DNA of 64,000 nucleotides, taken from assembly GCA_036365145.1 (NCBI GenBank), contig JAEOAD010000749.1, forward strand, positions 186,001 to 250,000. The letters are read 5' to 3'. The stretch comes from Orientallactaga sibirica. Taxonomy: Eukaryota; Chordata; Mammalia; Rodentia; Dipodidae. The position numbers and the translations under genes were made by a program. The notes beneath the pieces are model-generated. The model saw nothing but the letters and a program-made list of their open reading frames with translations, was not told the origin of the DNA and searched no databases. This document shows, piece after piece, positions 26,201 to 39,669 of this stretch. How positions within the stretch are numbered: the stretch's first letter is position 1; every line of letters begins with the position of its first letter.

Positions 26201-27477
26201 TGAGGTAAGTTTGTTAAGCTCTCTGAATGAGTTGCTTTCGTACGAAGAAGGTTGAGTGCAGCAAGTTCAAACTTAACTCATTTGTGCAATCTAACAAGAT
26301 GTACAACATAGCAGATTCGTTTCATTTCTAACGTAGTTTCCTTTGAAAAGAAACATCTTCATTGCCGAAAACTGTACTGTGTGAAATAAGCTTGTTCAGC
26401 TCTCTGAATGTGTTGCTTTCATAAGAAGATGGTTGAGTGCAGCAAGTTCAAAGTTTCCTCGTTTGTGTAATCTCATAAAATGTAAAATTTAGTAGATTCC
26501 TATCCTTTCTAAAGTAGTTTCACTAGAAAAGAAACATGTTCATTGCCGTATACTGCAGTGTATGAAATAAGCTTTATCAGCTCTCTGAATGAGTTGCTTT
26601 CAGACGAACATGGTTGAGTGCAGCAAGTTCAAACTTTCATCGATTGTGTAATCTGACAAGATATACAAACTAGTTGATTCGTTTCATTTCTAATGTAGTT
26701 TCCTTAGGGAAAAAAAATCTTCATTCCTAAATACTGTCCTGTGTGAAATAAGCATGTTCAGTTATCTGAATGAGTTGCTTTTGTACGAAGATGGGTGAGT
26801 GAAGCAATTTCAAAGTTTACTCGTTTGTGTAATCTGGCAAGATGTACAACCTAGTAGATTCGTTTCCTTTCTATCGTACCTGCCTTAGAAAAGAAACATC
26901 TTCATTGCCGAAAACTGTACTGTGTGAAATAAGCTTGTTCAGCTCTCTGAATGAGTTGCTTTTGGACGAAGACAGTTGAGTGCAGCAAGTTCAAAGTTTC
27001 CTCCTTTGTGTCATCTGGAAAGATGTACAACCTAGTAGATTCATTTCATTTCTAATGTGCTTTCCTTAGAAAAGAAACATCTTCATTTCCGAAAACTGTA
27101 CTGTGTGAAATAAGCTTGTTAGCTCTCCGAATGAGTTGCTTTCATAAGGAGATGGTTGAGAGCAGTAAGTTCAAACTTTCCTCGTTTGTGTAATCTAACA
27201 AGATGTACAATGTCGTAGATTCATTTCATTTCTAATGTAGTTTCCTTAGAAAAGAAACATCTTCATTGCCGAAAACTGTACTGTGTGACATAAGCTTGTT
27301 CAGCTCTAGGAATGAGTTTCTTTCATACAAACATCGTTGAGTGCAACATGTTCAAACTTTCCTCGTATGAATAATCTAACAAGATGTACAACTTAGTCGA
27401 TTTGTTTCATTTCTAAGATAGTTTCTTTAGAAAAGAAACATCTTCGTTGCCCAATACTGTACTGCATGAAATAAGCT
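17299..27477. repeat. ~180-bp satellite, domain 3 (irregular multi-monomer repeats)
   Basis: Satellite resumes in phase after the B1. Monomers are of the GGTTGAGTGCAGCAAG, GTGTAATCTGAC and AAAACTGTACTG type. Particular variants recur at multiples of the monomer: CTAGTCAATTTGTTGCATTT near 20,601 and 21,686 (six monomers); AGAAGCACCTTC with CTCCCCGAATGAG near 17,769 and 19,013 (seven); AGCTTGATCA near 22,491 and 23,390 (five). No single unit length holds throughout. Fused, shortened monomers occur at 24,641 and 25,408. No gene or mobile element is seen. Confidence 0.88.
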
Positions 27478-30400
27478 TGTTTAGGTCTCTGAACGAGTTG
27501 GTTTCGTACGAAGACAGTTGAGTGCAGCAAGTTCACACTTTCCTCGTTTGCATAATATGACAAGATGTACAACCTAGAAGATTTGTTTCATTTCTAAACG
27601 AGTTTCATTAGAACAGAAATATCTTCATTATCAAAAATTGTACTGTGTGAAATAACCTTGTTCTGCTCTCTGAATGAGTGGCTTTCATACGAAGACGGTT
27701 GACTGCAGCAAGTTCAAACTTTCCTCATTTGTGTAACCTCAGAAGATGTACAATATAGTAGATTCATTTCATTTCTAAAGTAGTTTCACTAGAAAAGAAA
27801 CATCTTCATTGCAGAAGACTGTACTGTGTGAAATAAGCTTGTGCAGCTCTCCGAATGAGTTGCTTTCGTACTAAGACAGTTGAGTACAGCAAGTTTAAAC
27901 TTTCCTCGTTTATGTAATCTCACAAATATACAACTAACTAGATTTGTTTCATTTCTAACATAGTTTCCTTAGAAAAGAAACATCTTCATGCCGAAAACTT
28001 TACTGTGTGAAATAAGCTTGTTCAGCTATCTGAATGAGGTGCTTTCTTTCGATGACGGTTGAGTGCAGCAAGTTCAAAGTTTCCTCATTGGTGTAATCTC
28101 ACAACATATGCAATGCAGTAGATTCGTTTCATTTCTCATGTAGTTTGCTTAGAAAAGAAACATCTTCCTTCCCAAATACTGTACTGTGTGAAATAAGCTT
28201 GTTCAGTTATCTGAATGAGTTGCTTTCTTACGAAGAGTACTGAGTGCAGCAAGTTCAAACTTTCCTCATTTGTGTAATCTGACAAGATATACAACTTAGA
28301 ACATTAGGTTCATTTCTCGTGTAGATTTGCTAGAAAGAAACACCTTAATTGCCCAAAACTGTATTGTGTCAAGCTTATTTGGCTCTCTGAATGAGTTGCT
28401 TTCCTGCGAAGACGGTTGAGTGCAGCAAGTTCAAACTTTCCTCGTTTATGTAATCTCACAAGATGTACAATTTAGTAGATTCGTTTCATTTCTAACATAG
28501 TTTCCTTAGAAAAGAAACATCTTCATTGCCCAAAACTGTACTGTGTGAAATAAGCTTGTTTAGGTCTCCGAATGAGTTGCTTTCCTATGAAGACGGTTTA
28601 CTGCAGCAAGTTCAAACTTTCCTCCTTTGCATAATATGACAAGATGTACAACCTAGTAGATTTGTTTCATTTCTAAAGTAGTTTTATTTGAACAGAAATA
28701 TCTTCATTATCAAAAACTGTACTGTGTGAAATAAGCTTGTTCTGCTCTCCAAATGAGTGGCTTTCATACGAAGACGGTTGACTGCAGCAAGTTCAAACTT
28801 TCCTCGTTTGTGAAATCTCACTATTGTACAACTAAGTTGATTCGTTTCATTTCTAATGTAGTTTCCTTAGAAAAGAAACATCTTCATTTTCGAAAACTGT
28901 ACTGTGTGAAATAAGCTTGTACAGCTCTCTGAATGAGTTGCTTTCTTTTGAAGAAGTTTGAGTGCAGCAAGTTCAACCTTTCCTCGTTTACATAATCTCA
29001 CAAGATGTACAACATAGTAGCTTCATTTCATTTCTAACGTAGTTTCCTTAGAAAAGAAACATCTTCATTGCCAAAGACTGTACTGTGTGAAATAAGTTGG
29101 TCTAGCTCTCCGAATCACTTGCTTTCGTAAGAAGACAGTTGAGTGCAGCAAGTTCAAACTTTCCTCGTTTGTGTAATCTCACTAATGTACAACTAAGTAG
29201 ATTCATTTCATTTCTAACATAGTTTCCTTAGAAAAGAAACATCTTCATTGCTGAAAACTGCACTGTGTGAAATAAGCTTGTTCAGCTCTCTGAATGAGTT
29301 GCTTTCTTTCGAAGACGGTTGAGTGCAGCAAGTTCAAACTTTCCTCATTGGTGTAATCTCACAACATGTATAGCATAGTAGATTCGTTTCATTTCTCACG
29401 TAGTTTGCTTAGAAAAGAAACATCTTCATTCCCAAATATTGTACTGTGTGAAATAAGCTTGTTCAGTTATCTGAATGAGTTGCTTTCTTACGAAGAGCAT
29501 TGAGTGAAGCAAGTTAACACTTTTCTCTTTCTGTAATCTGACAAGATGCACAACTTAGGAGATTCTTTTCATTTCTGGTGTAGATTCGCTAGAAAAGAAA
29601 CACCTTAATGGCCCAAAACTTTATTGTGTCAAATAAGCTTATTTGCCTCTCCGAATGAGTTGCTTTCATGAGAAGATGGTTGAGTGAAGCAAGTTCAAAC
29701 TTTCCTCCTTTGTGTAACCTCACAAGATGTACAACTTAGTAGATTTGTTTCATTTCTTACATAGTTTCCTTAGAAAAGAAACATCTTCATTTCCGAAAAC
29801 TGTACTGTGTGAAATAAGCTTGTTCAGCTCTCCAAAGGAGTTGCTTTCATAAGAAGACGGTTGAGTGAAGGAAGTTCAAACTTTCCTCGTTTGTGGAATC
29901 TCACAAGATATACAACTTAGTAGATTCGTTTCATTTCTTACGTAGTTTCCTTAGAAAAGAAACATCTTCATTGCCAAAAACTGTACTGTGTGAAATAAAC
30001 TTGTTTAGGTCTCTGAACGAGTTGCTTTCGTACGAAGATGGTTGAGTGCAGCAAGTTCAAACTCTTCTCATTTGCTTAATCTGACAAGATGTACAATGTA
30101 GTAGATTTATTTCATTTCTAAGGTAGTTTCATTAGAACAGAAATATCTTTATTACCAAAAACTGTACTGTGTGAAATAAGCTTGTTCTGCTCTCCGAATG
30201 AGTTGCTTTTGTAAGAAGACGGTTGACTGCAGCAAGTTAAAACTTTCCTCATTTATCTAACCTCAGAAGATGTACAACTCAGTAGTTTCATTTCATTTCT
30301 AAAGTAGTTTCACTAGAAAATAAACATCTTCTTTGCCGAAAACTGTACTGTGTGACATAAGCTTGTTCAGCTCTAGGAATGTGTTGCTTTCATACGAACA

Positions 30401-33400
30401 TCGTTTAGTGCCGCAAGTTCAAACTTTCCTCATTTGTATAATCGCAAAAGATGTACAACCTAGTAGATTCATTTCATTTAACGTACTTTCCTTAGAAAAG
30501 TAACACCTTCATTTCCGAAAACTGTACTGTGTGAAATAACCTTGTTCAGCTCTCCGAATGAGTTGCTTTCATAAGAAGAAGGTTGAGTGCAACAAGTTCA
30601 AACTTTCCTCGTATGTGTAATATAACAAGATGTACAACTTAGTAGATTCGTTTCATTTCTTATGTAGTTTGCTTAGATAAGAAACATCTTCATTCCCAAA
30701 TACTGTACTGTGTGAAATGAACTTGTTCAGTAATCTGAATGAGTTGCTTTCTTACGAAGAGTATTGATTGCAGCAAGTTCAAACTTTCCTCTTTTGAGTA
30801 ATCTGACAAGATGTACAACTTAGGACATTCGCTTCATTTCTGGTGTAGATTCGCTAGAAAAGAAACACCTTAATTGCCCAAAAACTGTATTGTGTCAAAT
30901 AAGCTTATTTGGCTGTCCAAATGAGTTGCTTTCATGCGCAGAAGGTTGAGTTCAGTAAGTTCCAACTTTCCTTGTTTGTGTAATCTCACAAGATGTACAA
31001 CTTAGTAGACTTGTTTCATTTCTAATGTAGTTTCCTTAGAAAAGAAACATCTTCATTTCTGAAAACTGTACTGTGTGAAATAAGCTTATTCAGCTCTCCA
31101 AAGGAGTTGCTTTCATAAGAACACGGTTGAGTGCAGGAGGTTCAAACTTTCCTCATTTGTGGAATTTCACAAGATGTACAACTTAGTAGATTTGTTTCAT
31201 TTCTAACGTAGTTTCATTAGAAAAGAAACATCTTCATTGCCGAAAACTGTATTGTGTGAAATTAACTTGTTTAGGTCTCCGAACGAGTTGCTTTCATACG
31301 AAGATGGTTGAGTGCAGCAAGTTCAAACTCTTCTCGTTTGCTTAACCTGACAAGATGTACAATGTAGTAGATTTATTTCATTTCTAAGGTAGTTTCATTA
31401 GAACAGAAATATCTTTATTACCAAAAACTGTACTGTGTGAAATAAGCTTGTTCTGCTCTCCGAATGAGTTGCTTTTGTAAGAAGACGGTTGACTGCAGCA
31501 AGTTAAAACTTTCCTCATTTATCTTACCTCCGAAGATATACAACTTAGTAGATTCATTTCATTTCTAAAGTCGTTTCACTAGAAAACAAACATCTTCATT
31601 GCCAAAAACTGTACTGTGTGACATAAGCTTGTTCAGCTCTAGGAATGAGTTGCTTTCATACGAACATTGTTGAGTGCCACAAGTTCAAACTTTCCTCGTT
31701 TGTATAATCTCACAAGATGTACAACCTAGTAGATTCGTTTCATTTCTAACGTACTTTCCTTAGAAAAGTAACATCTTCATTGCCAAAAACTGTACTGTGT
31801 GAAATAACCTTGTTCAGCTCTCCGAATGAGTTGCTTTCATAAGAAGAAGGTTGAGTGCAACAAGCTCAAACTTTCTGCGCATGTGTAATCTATCAAGATG
31901 TACAACTTAGTAGATTCATTTCATTTCTAACGTAGTTTGCTTAGAAAAGAAACATCTTCATTTCCAAATACTGTACTGTGTGAAATAAGCTTGTTCAGTT
32001 ATCTGAATGAGTTGCTTTCTTACGAAGAGTATTGAGTGCAGCAAGTTCAAACTTTCCTCTTTTCTGTAATCTGACAAGATTAAAACTTAGGACATTTGTT
32101 TCATTTCTGGTGTAGATTTGCTAGAAAAGAAACACCTTAATTGCCCAAAACTGTATTGTGTCAAATAAGCTTATTTGGCTCTCCGAATGAGTTGCTTTCA
32201 TGCGAAGAAGGTTGAGTGCAGTAAGTTCAAACTTTTCCCATTTGTGTAATCTCACAAGATGTACAACTTAGTAGATTTGTTTCATTTCTAACATAGTTTC
32301 CTTAGAAAAGAAACATCTTCATTTCCAAAAACTGTACTGTGTGAAATAAGCTTGTTCAGCTCTCCAAAGGAGTTGTTTTCATAATGAAGACGGTTGAGTG
32401 CAGGAAGTTCAAACTTCCTCATTTGTGGAATCTCACAAGATATACAACTTAGTAGATTCGTTTCATTTCTAATGTAGTTTCATTAGAAAAGAAACATCTT
32501 CATTGCCAAAAACTGTACTGTGTGAAATAAACTTGTTTAGGTCTCTGAACGAGTTGCTTTGGTATGAAGATGGTTGAGTGCAGCAAGTTCAATCTTTTCT
32601 CATTTGCTTAATCTGACAAGATGTACAATGTAGTAGATTTATTTCATTTCTAAACGTAGTTTCATTAGAACAGAAATATCTTTATTACCAAAAACTGTAC
32701 TGTGTGAAATAAGCTTGTTCTGCTCTCCGAATGAGTTGCTTTTTTGTAAGAAGATGGTTGACTGCAGCAAGTTAAAACTTTCCTCATTTATCTAACCTCA
32801 GAAGATGTACAACTCAGTAGTTTCATTTCATTTCTAAAGTAGTTTCACTAGAAAATAAACATCTTCTTTGCCAAAAACTGTACTGTGTGACATAAGTTTG
32901 TTCAGCTCTAGGAATGTGTTGCTTTCATACGAACATCGTTTAGTGCCACAAGTTCAAACTTTCCTCATTTGTATAATGCAAAAGATGTACAACCTAGTAG
33001 ATTCATTTCATTTAACGTACTTTCCTTAGAAAAGTAACACCTTCATTTCAAAAACTGTACTGTGTGAAATAACCTTGTTCAGCTCTCCGAATGAGTTGCT
33101 TTCATAAGAAGAAGGTTGAGTGCAACAAGTTCAAACTTTCCTCGTATGTGTAATATAACAAGATGTACAACTTAGTAGATTCGTTTCATTTCTTAAGTTT
33201 GCTTAGATAAGAAACATCTTCATTCCCAAATACTGTACTGTGTGAAATGAACTTGTTCAGTAATCTGAATGAGTTGCTTTCTTACGAAGAGTATTGATTG
33301 CAGCAAGTTCAAACTTTCCTCTTTTTGAGTAATCTGACAAGATGTACAACTTAGGACATTGCTTCATTTCTGGTGTAGATTCGCTAGAAAAGAAACACCT

Positions 33401-36000
33401 TAATTGCCCAAAACTGTATTGTGTCAAATAAGCTTATTTGGCTGTCCAAATGAGTTGCTTTCATGCGCAGAAGGTTGAGTTCAGTAAGTTCCAACTTTCC
33501 TTGTTTGTGTAATCTCACAAGATGTACAACTTAGTAGACTTGTTTCATTTCTAATGTAGTTTCCTTAGAAAAGAAACATCTTCATTTCTGAAAACTGTAC
33601 TGTGTGAAATAAGCTTATTCAGCTCTCCAAAACATAAGAACACGGTTGAGTGCAGGAGGTTCAAACTTTCCTCATTTGTGGAATTTCACAAGATGTACAA
33701 CTTAGTAGATTTGTTTCATTTCTAACGTAGTTTCATTAGAAAAGAAACATCTTCATTGCCGAAAACTGTATTGTGTGAAATTAACTTGTTTAGGTCTCCG
33801 AACGAGTTGCTTTCATACGAAGATGGTTGAGTGCAGCAAGTTCAAACTCTTCTCGTTTGCTTAACCTGACAAGATGTACAATGTAGTAGATTTATTTCAT
33901 TTCTAAGGTAGTTTCATTAGAACAGAAATATCTTTATTACCAAAAACTGTACTGTGTGAAATAAGCTTGTTCTGCTCTCCGAATGAGTTGCTTTTGTAAG
34001 AAGACGGTTGACTGCAGCAAGTTAAAACTTTCCTCATTTATCTTACCTCCGAAGATATACAACTTAGTAGATTCATTTCATTTCTAAAGTCGTTTCACTA
34101 GAAAACAAACATCTTCATTGCCAAAAACTGTACTGTGTGACATGCTTGTTCAGCTCTAGGAATGAAACGAACATTGTTGAGTGCCACAAGTTCAAACTTT
34201 CCTCGTTTGTATAATCTCACAAGATGTACAACCTAGTAGATTCGTTTCATTTCTAACGTACTTTCCTTAGAAAAGTAACATCTTCATTGCCAAAAACTGT
34301 ACTGTGTGAAATAACCTTGTTCAGCTCTCCGAATGAGTTGCTTTCATAAGAAGAAGGTTGAGTGCAACAAGCTCAAACTTTCTGCGCATGTGTAATCTAT
34401 CAAGATGTACAACTTAGTAGATTCATTTCATTTCTAACGTAGTTTGCTTAGAAAAGAAACATCTTCATTTCCAAATACTGTACTGTGTGAAATAAGCTTG
34501 TTCAGTTATCTGAATGAGTTGCTTTCTTACGAAGAGTATTGAGTGCAGCAAGTTCAAACTTTCCTCTTTTGAGTAATCTGACAAGATTAAAACTTAGGAC
34601 ATTTGTTTCATTTCTGGTGTAGATTTGCTAGAAAAGAAACACCTTAATTGCCCAAAACTGTATTGTGTCAAATAAGCTTATTTGGCTCTCCGAATGAGTT
34701 GCTTTCATGCGAAGAAGGTTGAGTGCAGTAAGTTCAAACTTTTCCCATTTGTGTAATCTCACAAGATGTACAACTTAGTAGATTTGTTTCATTTCTAACA
34801 TAGTTTCCTTAGAAAAGAAACATCTTCATTTCCAAAAACTGTACTGTGTGAAATAAGCTTGTTCAGCTCTCCAAAGAGTTGTTTTCACATGAAGACGGCT
34901 GAGTGCAGGAAGTTCAAACTTCCCTCATTTGTGGAATTTCACACGATGTACAACTTAGTAGATTCGTTTCATTTCTAATGTAGTTTCATTAGAAAAGAAA
35001 CATCTTCATTGCCGAAAACTGTACTGTGTGAAATAAGCTTGTTTAGGTCTCTGAACGAGTTGCTTTGGTATGAAGACGGTTGAGTGCAGCAAGTTCAATC
35101 TTTTCTCTTTTGCGTAATTGACAAGATGTACAACCTAGTAGATTTGTTTCATTTCTAAACGAGTTTCATTAGAACAGAAATATCTTCATTACCGAAAACT
35201 GTACTATGTGAAATAAGCTTGTTCTGCTCTCCGAATGAGTTGCTTTTCTACGAAGATGGTTGACTGCAGCAAGTTAAAACTTTCCTCATTTGTGTAACCT
35301 CAGAAGACATACAACTTAGTAGATTCGTTTCATTTCTAATGTAGTTTCACTAGAAAACAAACATCTTCATTGCCAAAAACTGTACTGTGTGACATAAGTT
35401 TGTTCAGCTCTAGGAATGAGTTGCTTTCATACGAACATTGTTGAGTGCCACAAGTTCAAACTATCCTCGTTTGTATAATCTCACAAGATTTGCAACCTAG
35501 TAGATTCGTTTCATTTCTAACGTAGTTTTCTTAGAAAAGAAACATCTTCATTGCCAAAACTGTACTGTGTGAAATAAGCTTTTTCATCTCTCCGAATGAG
35601 TTGCTTTCATAAGAAGACGGTTGAGTGCAACAAATTTAACCTTTCCTCGTATGTGTAATCAAACAAGATATACAACTTAGTAGATTTGTTTCATTTTTAA
35701 CGTAGTTTCCTTTGAAAAGAAATATCTTCATTTCGCAAAGCTGCACTGTGTGAAATAAGCTTGTTCAGCTCTCTGAATGAGTTGCTTTCGTACGAAGACG
35801 GTTGAGTGCAGCTAGTTCAAACTTTCCTTGTTTGTGTAATCTCACAAGATGTACAACTTAGTGGATTCTTTTCATTTCTAACGTAGTTTCCTTAGAAAAG
35901 AAACATCTTCATTGCCGAAAACTGTACTGTGTGAAATAAGCTTGTTTAGGTGTCCAAATGAGTTGCTTTTGTACGAAGACGGTTGAGTGCAGCAAGTTCA
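27478..36000. repeat. Satellite domain 4: regular 7-monomer (~1.26 kb) higher-order repeat
   Basis: The variant TTGTTTAGGTCT followed by GAACGAG occurs at 30,001, 31,267, 32,533, 33,786 and 35,039, spacings 1,266, 1,266, 1,253 and 1,253 bp. A second marker, CACCTTAATTGCCC or a one-base variant, occurs near 28,341, 29,601, 30,865, 32,132, 33,396 and 34,640, about 1.26 kb apart. Seven monomers of 180 bp make 1,260 bp, so this is a true higher-order repeat. At the edges the spacing slips to six, eight or five monomers (27,478 to 28,557 to 30,001; 35,039 to 35,942). Regular units of this kind are typical of satellites under active homogenisation, often at centromeres (family knowledge). Confidence 0.85.
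30030..35090. repeat. Tandem duplication of a 14-monomer (~2.53 kb) satellite block
   Basis: Within the 7-monomer domain, alternate units match best. The rare string CATCGTTTAGTGCC is at 30,399 and 32,934, an offset of 2,535 bp. The stretch from about 31,320 to 31,620 is repeated without visible change at about 33,840 to 34,140. The right-hand copy carries several short deletions (near 33,193, 33,627, 34,142 and 34,165) and homopolymer length changes. The block boundaries are approximate. Confidence 0.75.
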
Positions 36001-38470
36001 AACTTTTCTCGTTTGCTTAATCTGACAAGGTGTACAACCTAGTAGATTTGTTTCATTTCTGAAGGAGTTTCATTAAAACAGAAATATCTTTATTACCAAA
36101 AACTGTACTGTGTGAAATAAGCTTGTTCTGCTCTCCGAATGAGTTGCTTTCGTACGAACATGGTTGAGTGCAGCAAGTTCAAACTTTGCTCATTTGTGTA
36201 ATCTGAAAATATTTACAATTTAGGAGATTCGTTTCATTTCTGGAGTAGTTTGCTAGAAAGGAAACACTTTCATTGCCCAAACTGTATTTTATGAAATAAG
36301 CTTGTTCAGCTCTCCAAATGAGTTGCTTTCGTACGAAGACAGTTGAGTTCGGCAAGTTCAAACTTTCCTCGTTTGTGTAATCTCACAAGATGTACAACTA
36401 AGTAGATTCATTTCATTTCTAATGTAGTTTCCTTAGAGAAGAAACATCTTCATTTTCGAAAACTGTACTGTGTGAAACAAGCTTCTTCAGCTCTCTGAAT
36501 GAGTTGCTTTCGTATGAAGACTGTTGAGTGCAGCAAGTTCAAACGTTCCTCGTTGGTGTAATCCCACAACACGTACAACGTAGAAGATTCATTTCATTTC
36601 TCACATAATGTGCTTAGAAAAGAAACATCTTCATTCCCAAATACTGTACTGTGTGAAATAAGCTTGTTCAATTCTTTGAATGAGTTGCTTTCGTACGAAG
36701 AGTACTGAGTGCAACAAGTTCAAACTTTCCTCATTTGTGTAACCTGACAAGATGTACAACTTATGAGATTCATTTCATTTCTGGTGTAGATTCGCTAGAA
36801 AAGAAACAGCTTCATTGCCCAAAACTGTACTGTGTCAAATAAGCTTATTCGGCTCTCCGAATGAGTTGCTTTCATGCGAAGACGGTTGAGTGAAGCAAGT
36901 TCAAACTTTCCTCCTTTGTGTAATCTCACAAGATGTACAAGTTAGTAGATTTGTTTCATTTCTTATGTAGTTTCCTTAGAAAAGAAACATCTTCATTTCT
37001 GAAAACTGTACTGTGTGAAATAAGCTTGTTCAGCTCTCCAAAGGAGTTGCTTTCATACGAAGACAGTTGAATGCAGCAAGTTCAAACTTTCCTCATGTTT
37101 GTAATCTAACACGATGTACAACTTAGTAGATTCATTTCATTTCTAAAGTATTTTCCGTAGAAAAGAAATATCTTCATTGCTGAAAACTGTACTGTGTGAA
37201 ATAAGCTTGTTCAACACTCCAAATGAGTTGCTTTCATACGAAGATGGTTGAGTGCAGGAAGTTCAACCTTTCCCCGTTTGTGTAATCTCCCAAGATGTGC
37301 AGATTAGTAGATTCATTTCATTTATAACTTAGTTTCCTTAGAAAAGAAACATCTTCATCGCCAAAAACTGTACTGTGTGAAATGAGCTAGTTCAGCACTC
37401 TGAATGAGTTCATACGAGGCGGTTGAGTGCAGCAAGTTCAAACTTTCCTCATTTGTGTAATCTCACAAGATGTACAACGTAGTAGATAAATTTCATTTCT
37501 AACGTAGTTTCCTTTAGAAAAGAAACATCTTCATTCCCAAATACTATACTGTTTGAAATAAGCTTGTTCAGTTCTCTGAATGAGTTGCTTTCATCTGAAG
37601 ATGGTTGAGTGCAGCAAGTTCAAACTTTCCTCATTTGTGTAATCTCACAAGTTGTACTACTTAGTAGATTCGTTTCATTTCTAAAGTAGTTTCAGTAGAA
37701 AAGAAACATCTTCATTGATGAATACTGTAGTGTGTTAGATAAGCTTGTTCAGCTCTCCGATTGAGCTGCTTTCAAACGAACATGGTTGAGTGAGCAAGTT
37801 CAAACTTTCCTCATTTGTGTAATCTGACAAGATGTACAACTTAGTAGATTTGTTTCATTTCTAATGTAGTTTCTTTAGGAAAAAAACATCGTCATACCCC
37901 AAAACTGTACTGTGTGAAATAAGCTTGTTCAGTTCTCCGAATGAGTTGCTTTCGTACGAAGACTGTTGAGTGCAGCAAGTTCAAACTTTTCTCGTTTGTG
38001 TAATCTCACATGATGTACAACGTAGTAGATTCATTTCATTTCTATCGTAGTTTCTGGAGAAAAGAAACATCTTCATTCCGAAATACTGTACTGGGTGAAA
38101 TAAGCTTGTAAAGTCCTCTGAATGTGTTGCTTTCTTACAAAGAGTGTTGAGTGCAGCAAGTTCATTCTTTCCTCATTTGTGTAATCTGACAAGATGTACA
38201 ACCTAGTAGATTCGTTTCATTTGTGGTGTACTTTCGCTAGAAAAGAAACACCTTCATTGCACAAAACTGTATTGTGTGAAATAAGCTTTTTCAGCTCTCC
38301 GAATGAGTTGCGTTGATACGAAGACGGTTGAGTGCAGCAGGTTCAAACTTTCCTCGTTTCTGTAATCTAACAAGATATACAACTTAGTAGATTTGTTTCA
38401 TTTCTAACGTAGTTCCCTTAGAAAAGAAACATCTTCATTGCCGAAAACTTTACTGTGTGAAATAAGCTTG
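36001..38470. repeat. ~180-bp satellite, domain 5 (irregular)
   Basis: Continuous satellite of the GGTTGAGTGCAGC type with no clear long-range unit. The segment from about 38,045 to 38,400 contains the linked variants GTAAAGTCCTCTGAATG, AGCTTTTTCAGCTCTCC and GCAGCAGGTTCAAAC in that order, the same order found near 56,370 to 56,700 in the right arm. No gene is seen. Confidence 0.85.
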
Positions 38471-39010
38471 TTCAGTTCTCCGAATGAGTTGCTTTCATAC
38501 AAACATGGTTGAGTGCAGCAAGTTCAAACTTTCCTCTTTTGTGTAATATGACAAGATGTATAAGCTCAGAGATTTGTTTCTTTTCTAATGTGGTTTCCTT
38601 AGAAAAGAAACGTCTTGATTCCCAAATACTGTACTGTGTGAAATAAGCTTGTTCAGCTCTCCGAATGAGTTGCTTTCATACAAACATGGTTGAGTGCAGC
38701 AAGTTGAAACTTTCCTCTTTTGTGTAATATGACAAGATGTATAAGCTCAGAGATTTGTTTCTTTTCTAATGTGGTTTCCTTAGAAAAGAAACGTCTTGAT
38801 TCCCAAATACTGTACTGTGTGAAATAAGCTTGTTCAGCTCTCCGAATGAGTTGCTTTCATACAAACATGGTTGAGTGCAGCAAGTTCAAACTTTCCTCTT
38901 TTGTGTAATATGACAAGATGTATAAGCTCAGAGATTTGTTTCTTTTCTAATGTGGTTTCCTTAGAAAAGAAACGTCTTGATTACCAAATACTGTACTGTG
39001 TGAAATAAGC
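38470..39010. repeat. Three nearly identical 181-bp satellite monomers in a row
   Basis: The private variant TAAGCTCAGAGATTTG occurs at 38,561, 38,742 and 38,923, exactly 181 bp apart each time. All three copies share TTTCTTTTCTAATGTGG and AAGAAACGTCTTGATT. I see only one or two differences between them (TTGAAAC for TTCAAAC in the second; ATTACC for ATTCCC in the third), whereas ordinary neighbouring monomers differ at many positions. This is a very recent single-monomer amplification. A relative of the same type is at about 56,990 to 57,080. Confidence 0.88.
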
Positions 39011-39656
39011 TTGTTGAGTTCTCTGAATGAGTTGCTTTCGTAAGAAGATGGTTGATTGCAGCAAGTTCAAACTTTCCTAGTTTGTGTAATCTAACAAGAT
39101 GTACAACTTAGTAGATCGTTTCATTTCTAATGTAGCTTCGCTAAAAAAAAAAAAAACACTTTCATTGTGAAAACTGTATTGTGTGAAATAAGCTTGTTCA
39201 GCTCTCCAAATGAGTTGCTTTCATACGAAGATGGTTGAGTGCAGAGAGTTCAAACTTTCCTCGTTTGTGTAACCTAAGAAGATGTACAACTTAGTAGATT
39301 CTTTTCATTTCTAACGTAGTTCCTTAGAAAAGAAACATCTTCATTGCCGAAAACTGTGCTTTGTGAAATAACCTGGTTCCCCTCTCCGAATGAGTTTCTT
39401 TCGTATGAAGAAGGTTGACTTCAGCAAGTTCAAGCTTTCCTTGTTTGTGTAATCACACAAGATGTACAACTTAATAGATTCATTTCATTTCTAGAGTAGT
39501 TTCATTAGAAAAGAAACATCTTTATTGCTGAAAATTGTAGTGGGTGAAATGAGCTTGTTCAGCGCTCCAAATGAGTTGCTTTCATACGAACATGGTTGAG
39601 TGCAGCAAGTTCAAACTTTCCTCATTTTTGTAATCTTCCAAGATGTACAACCTCGT
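39011..39656. repeat. Satellite, last monomers before the LINE-1 insertion
   Basis: About 3.5 ordinary monomers. One has a run of 14 A at about 39,143 to 39,156 where other units read TAGAAAAGAAAC. The last monomer is cut off after AACCTCGTAGATTTGTTTCAT by the L1 insertion and resumes at 52,178. Confidence 0.9.
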
Positions 39657-39663
39657 AGATTTG

Positions 39664-39669
<6 letters not shown>
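39657..39669. repeat. Left target-site duplication of the LINE-1
   Basis: AGATTTGTTTCAT here pairs with AGATTCGTTTCAT at 52,178 to 52,190. The single mismatch is TG for CG, as expected from CpG decay. Both copies are normal satellite sequence, so the intact site was a monomer. Because the satellite itself repeats, the exact duplication length cannot be fixed. Confidence 0.8.

Noticed and set aside
1..39656. CRISPR-like regular repeats
   Set aside because: The whole 180-bp unit is repeated with no unique spacers, and the context is mammalian. It is a satellite.
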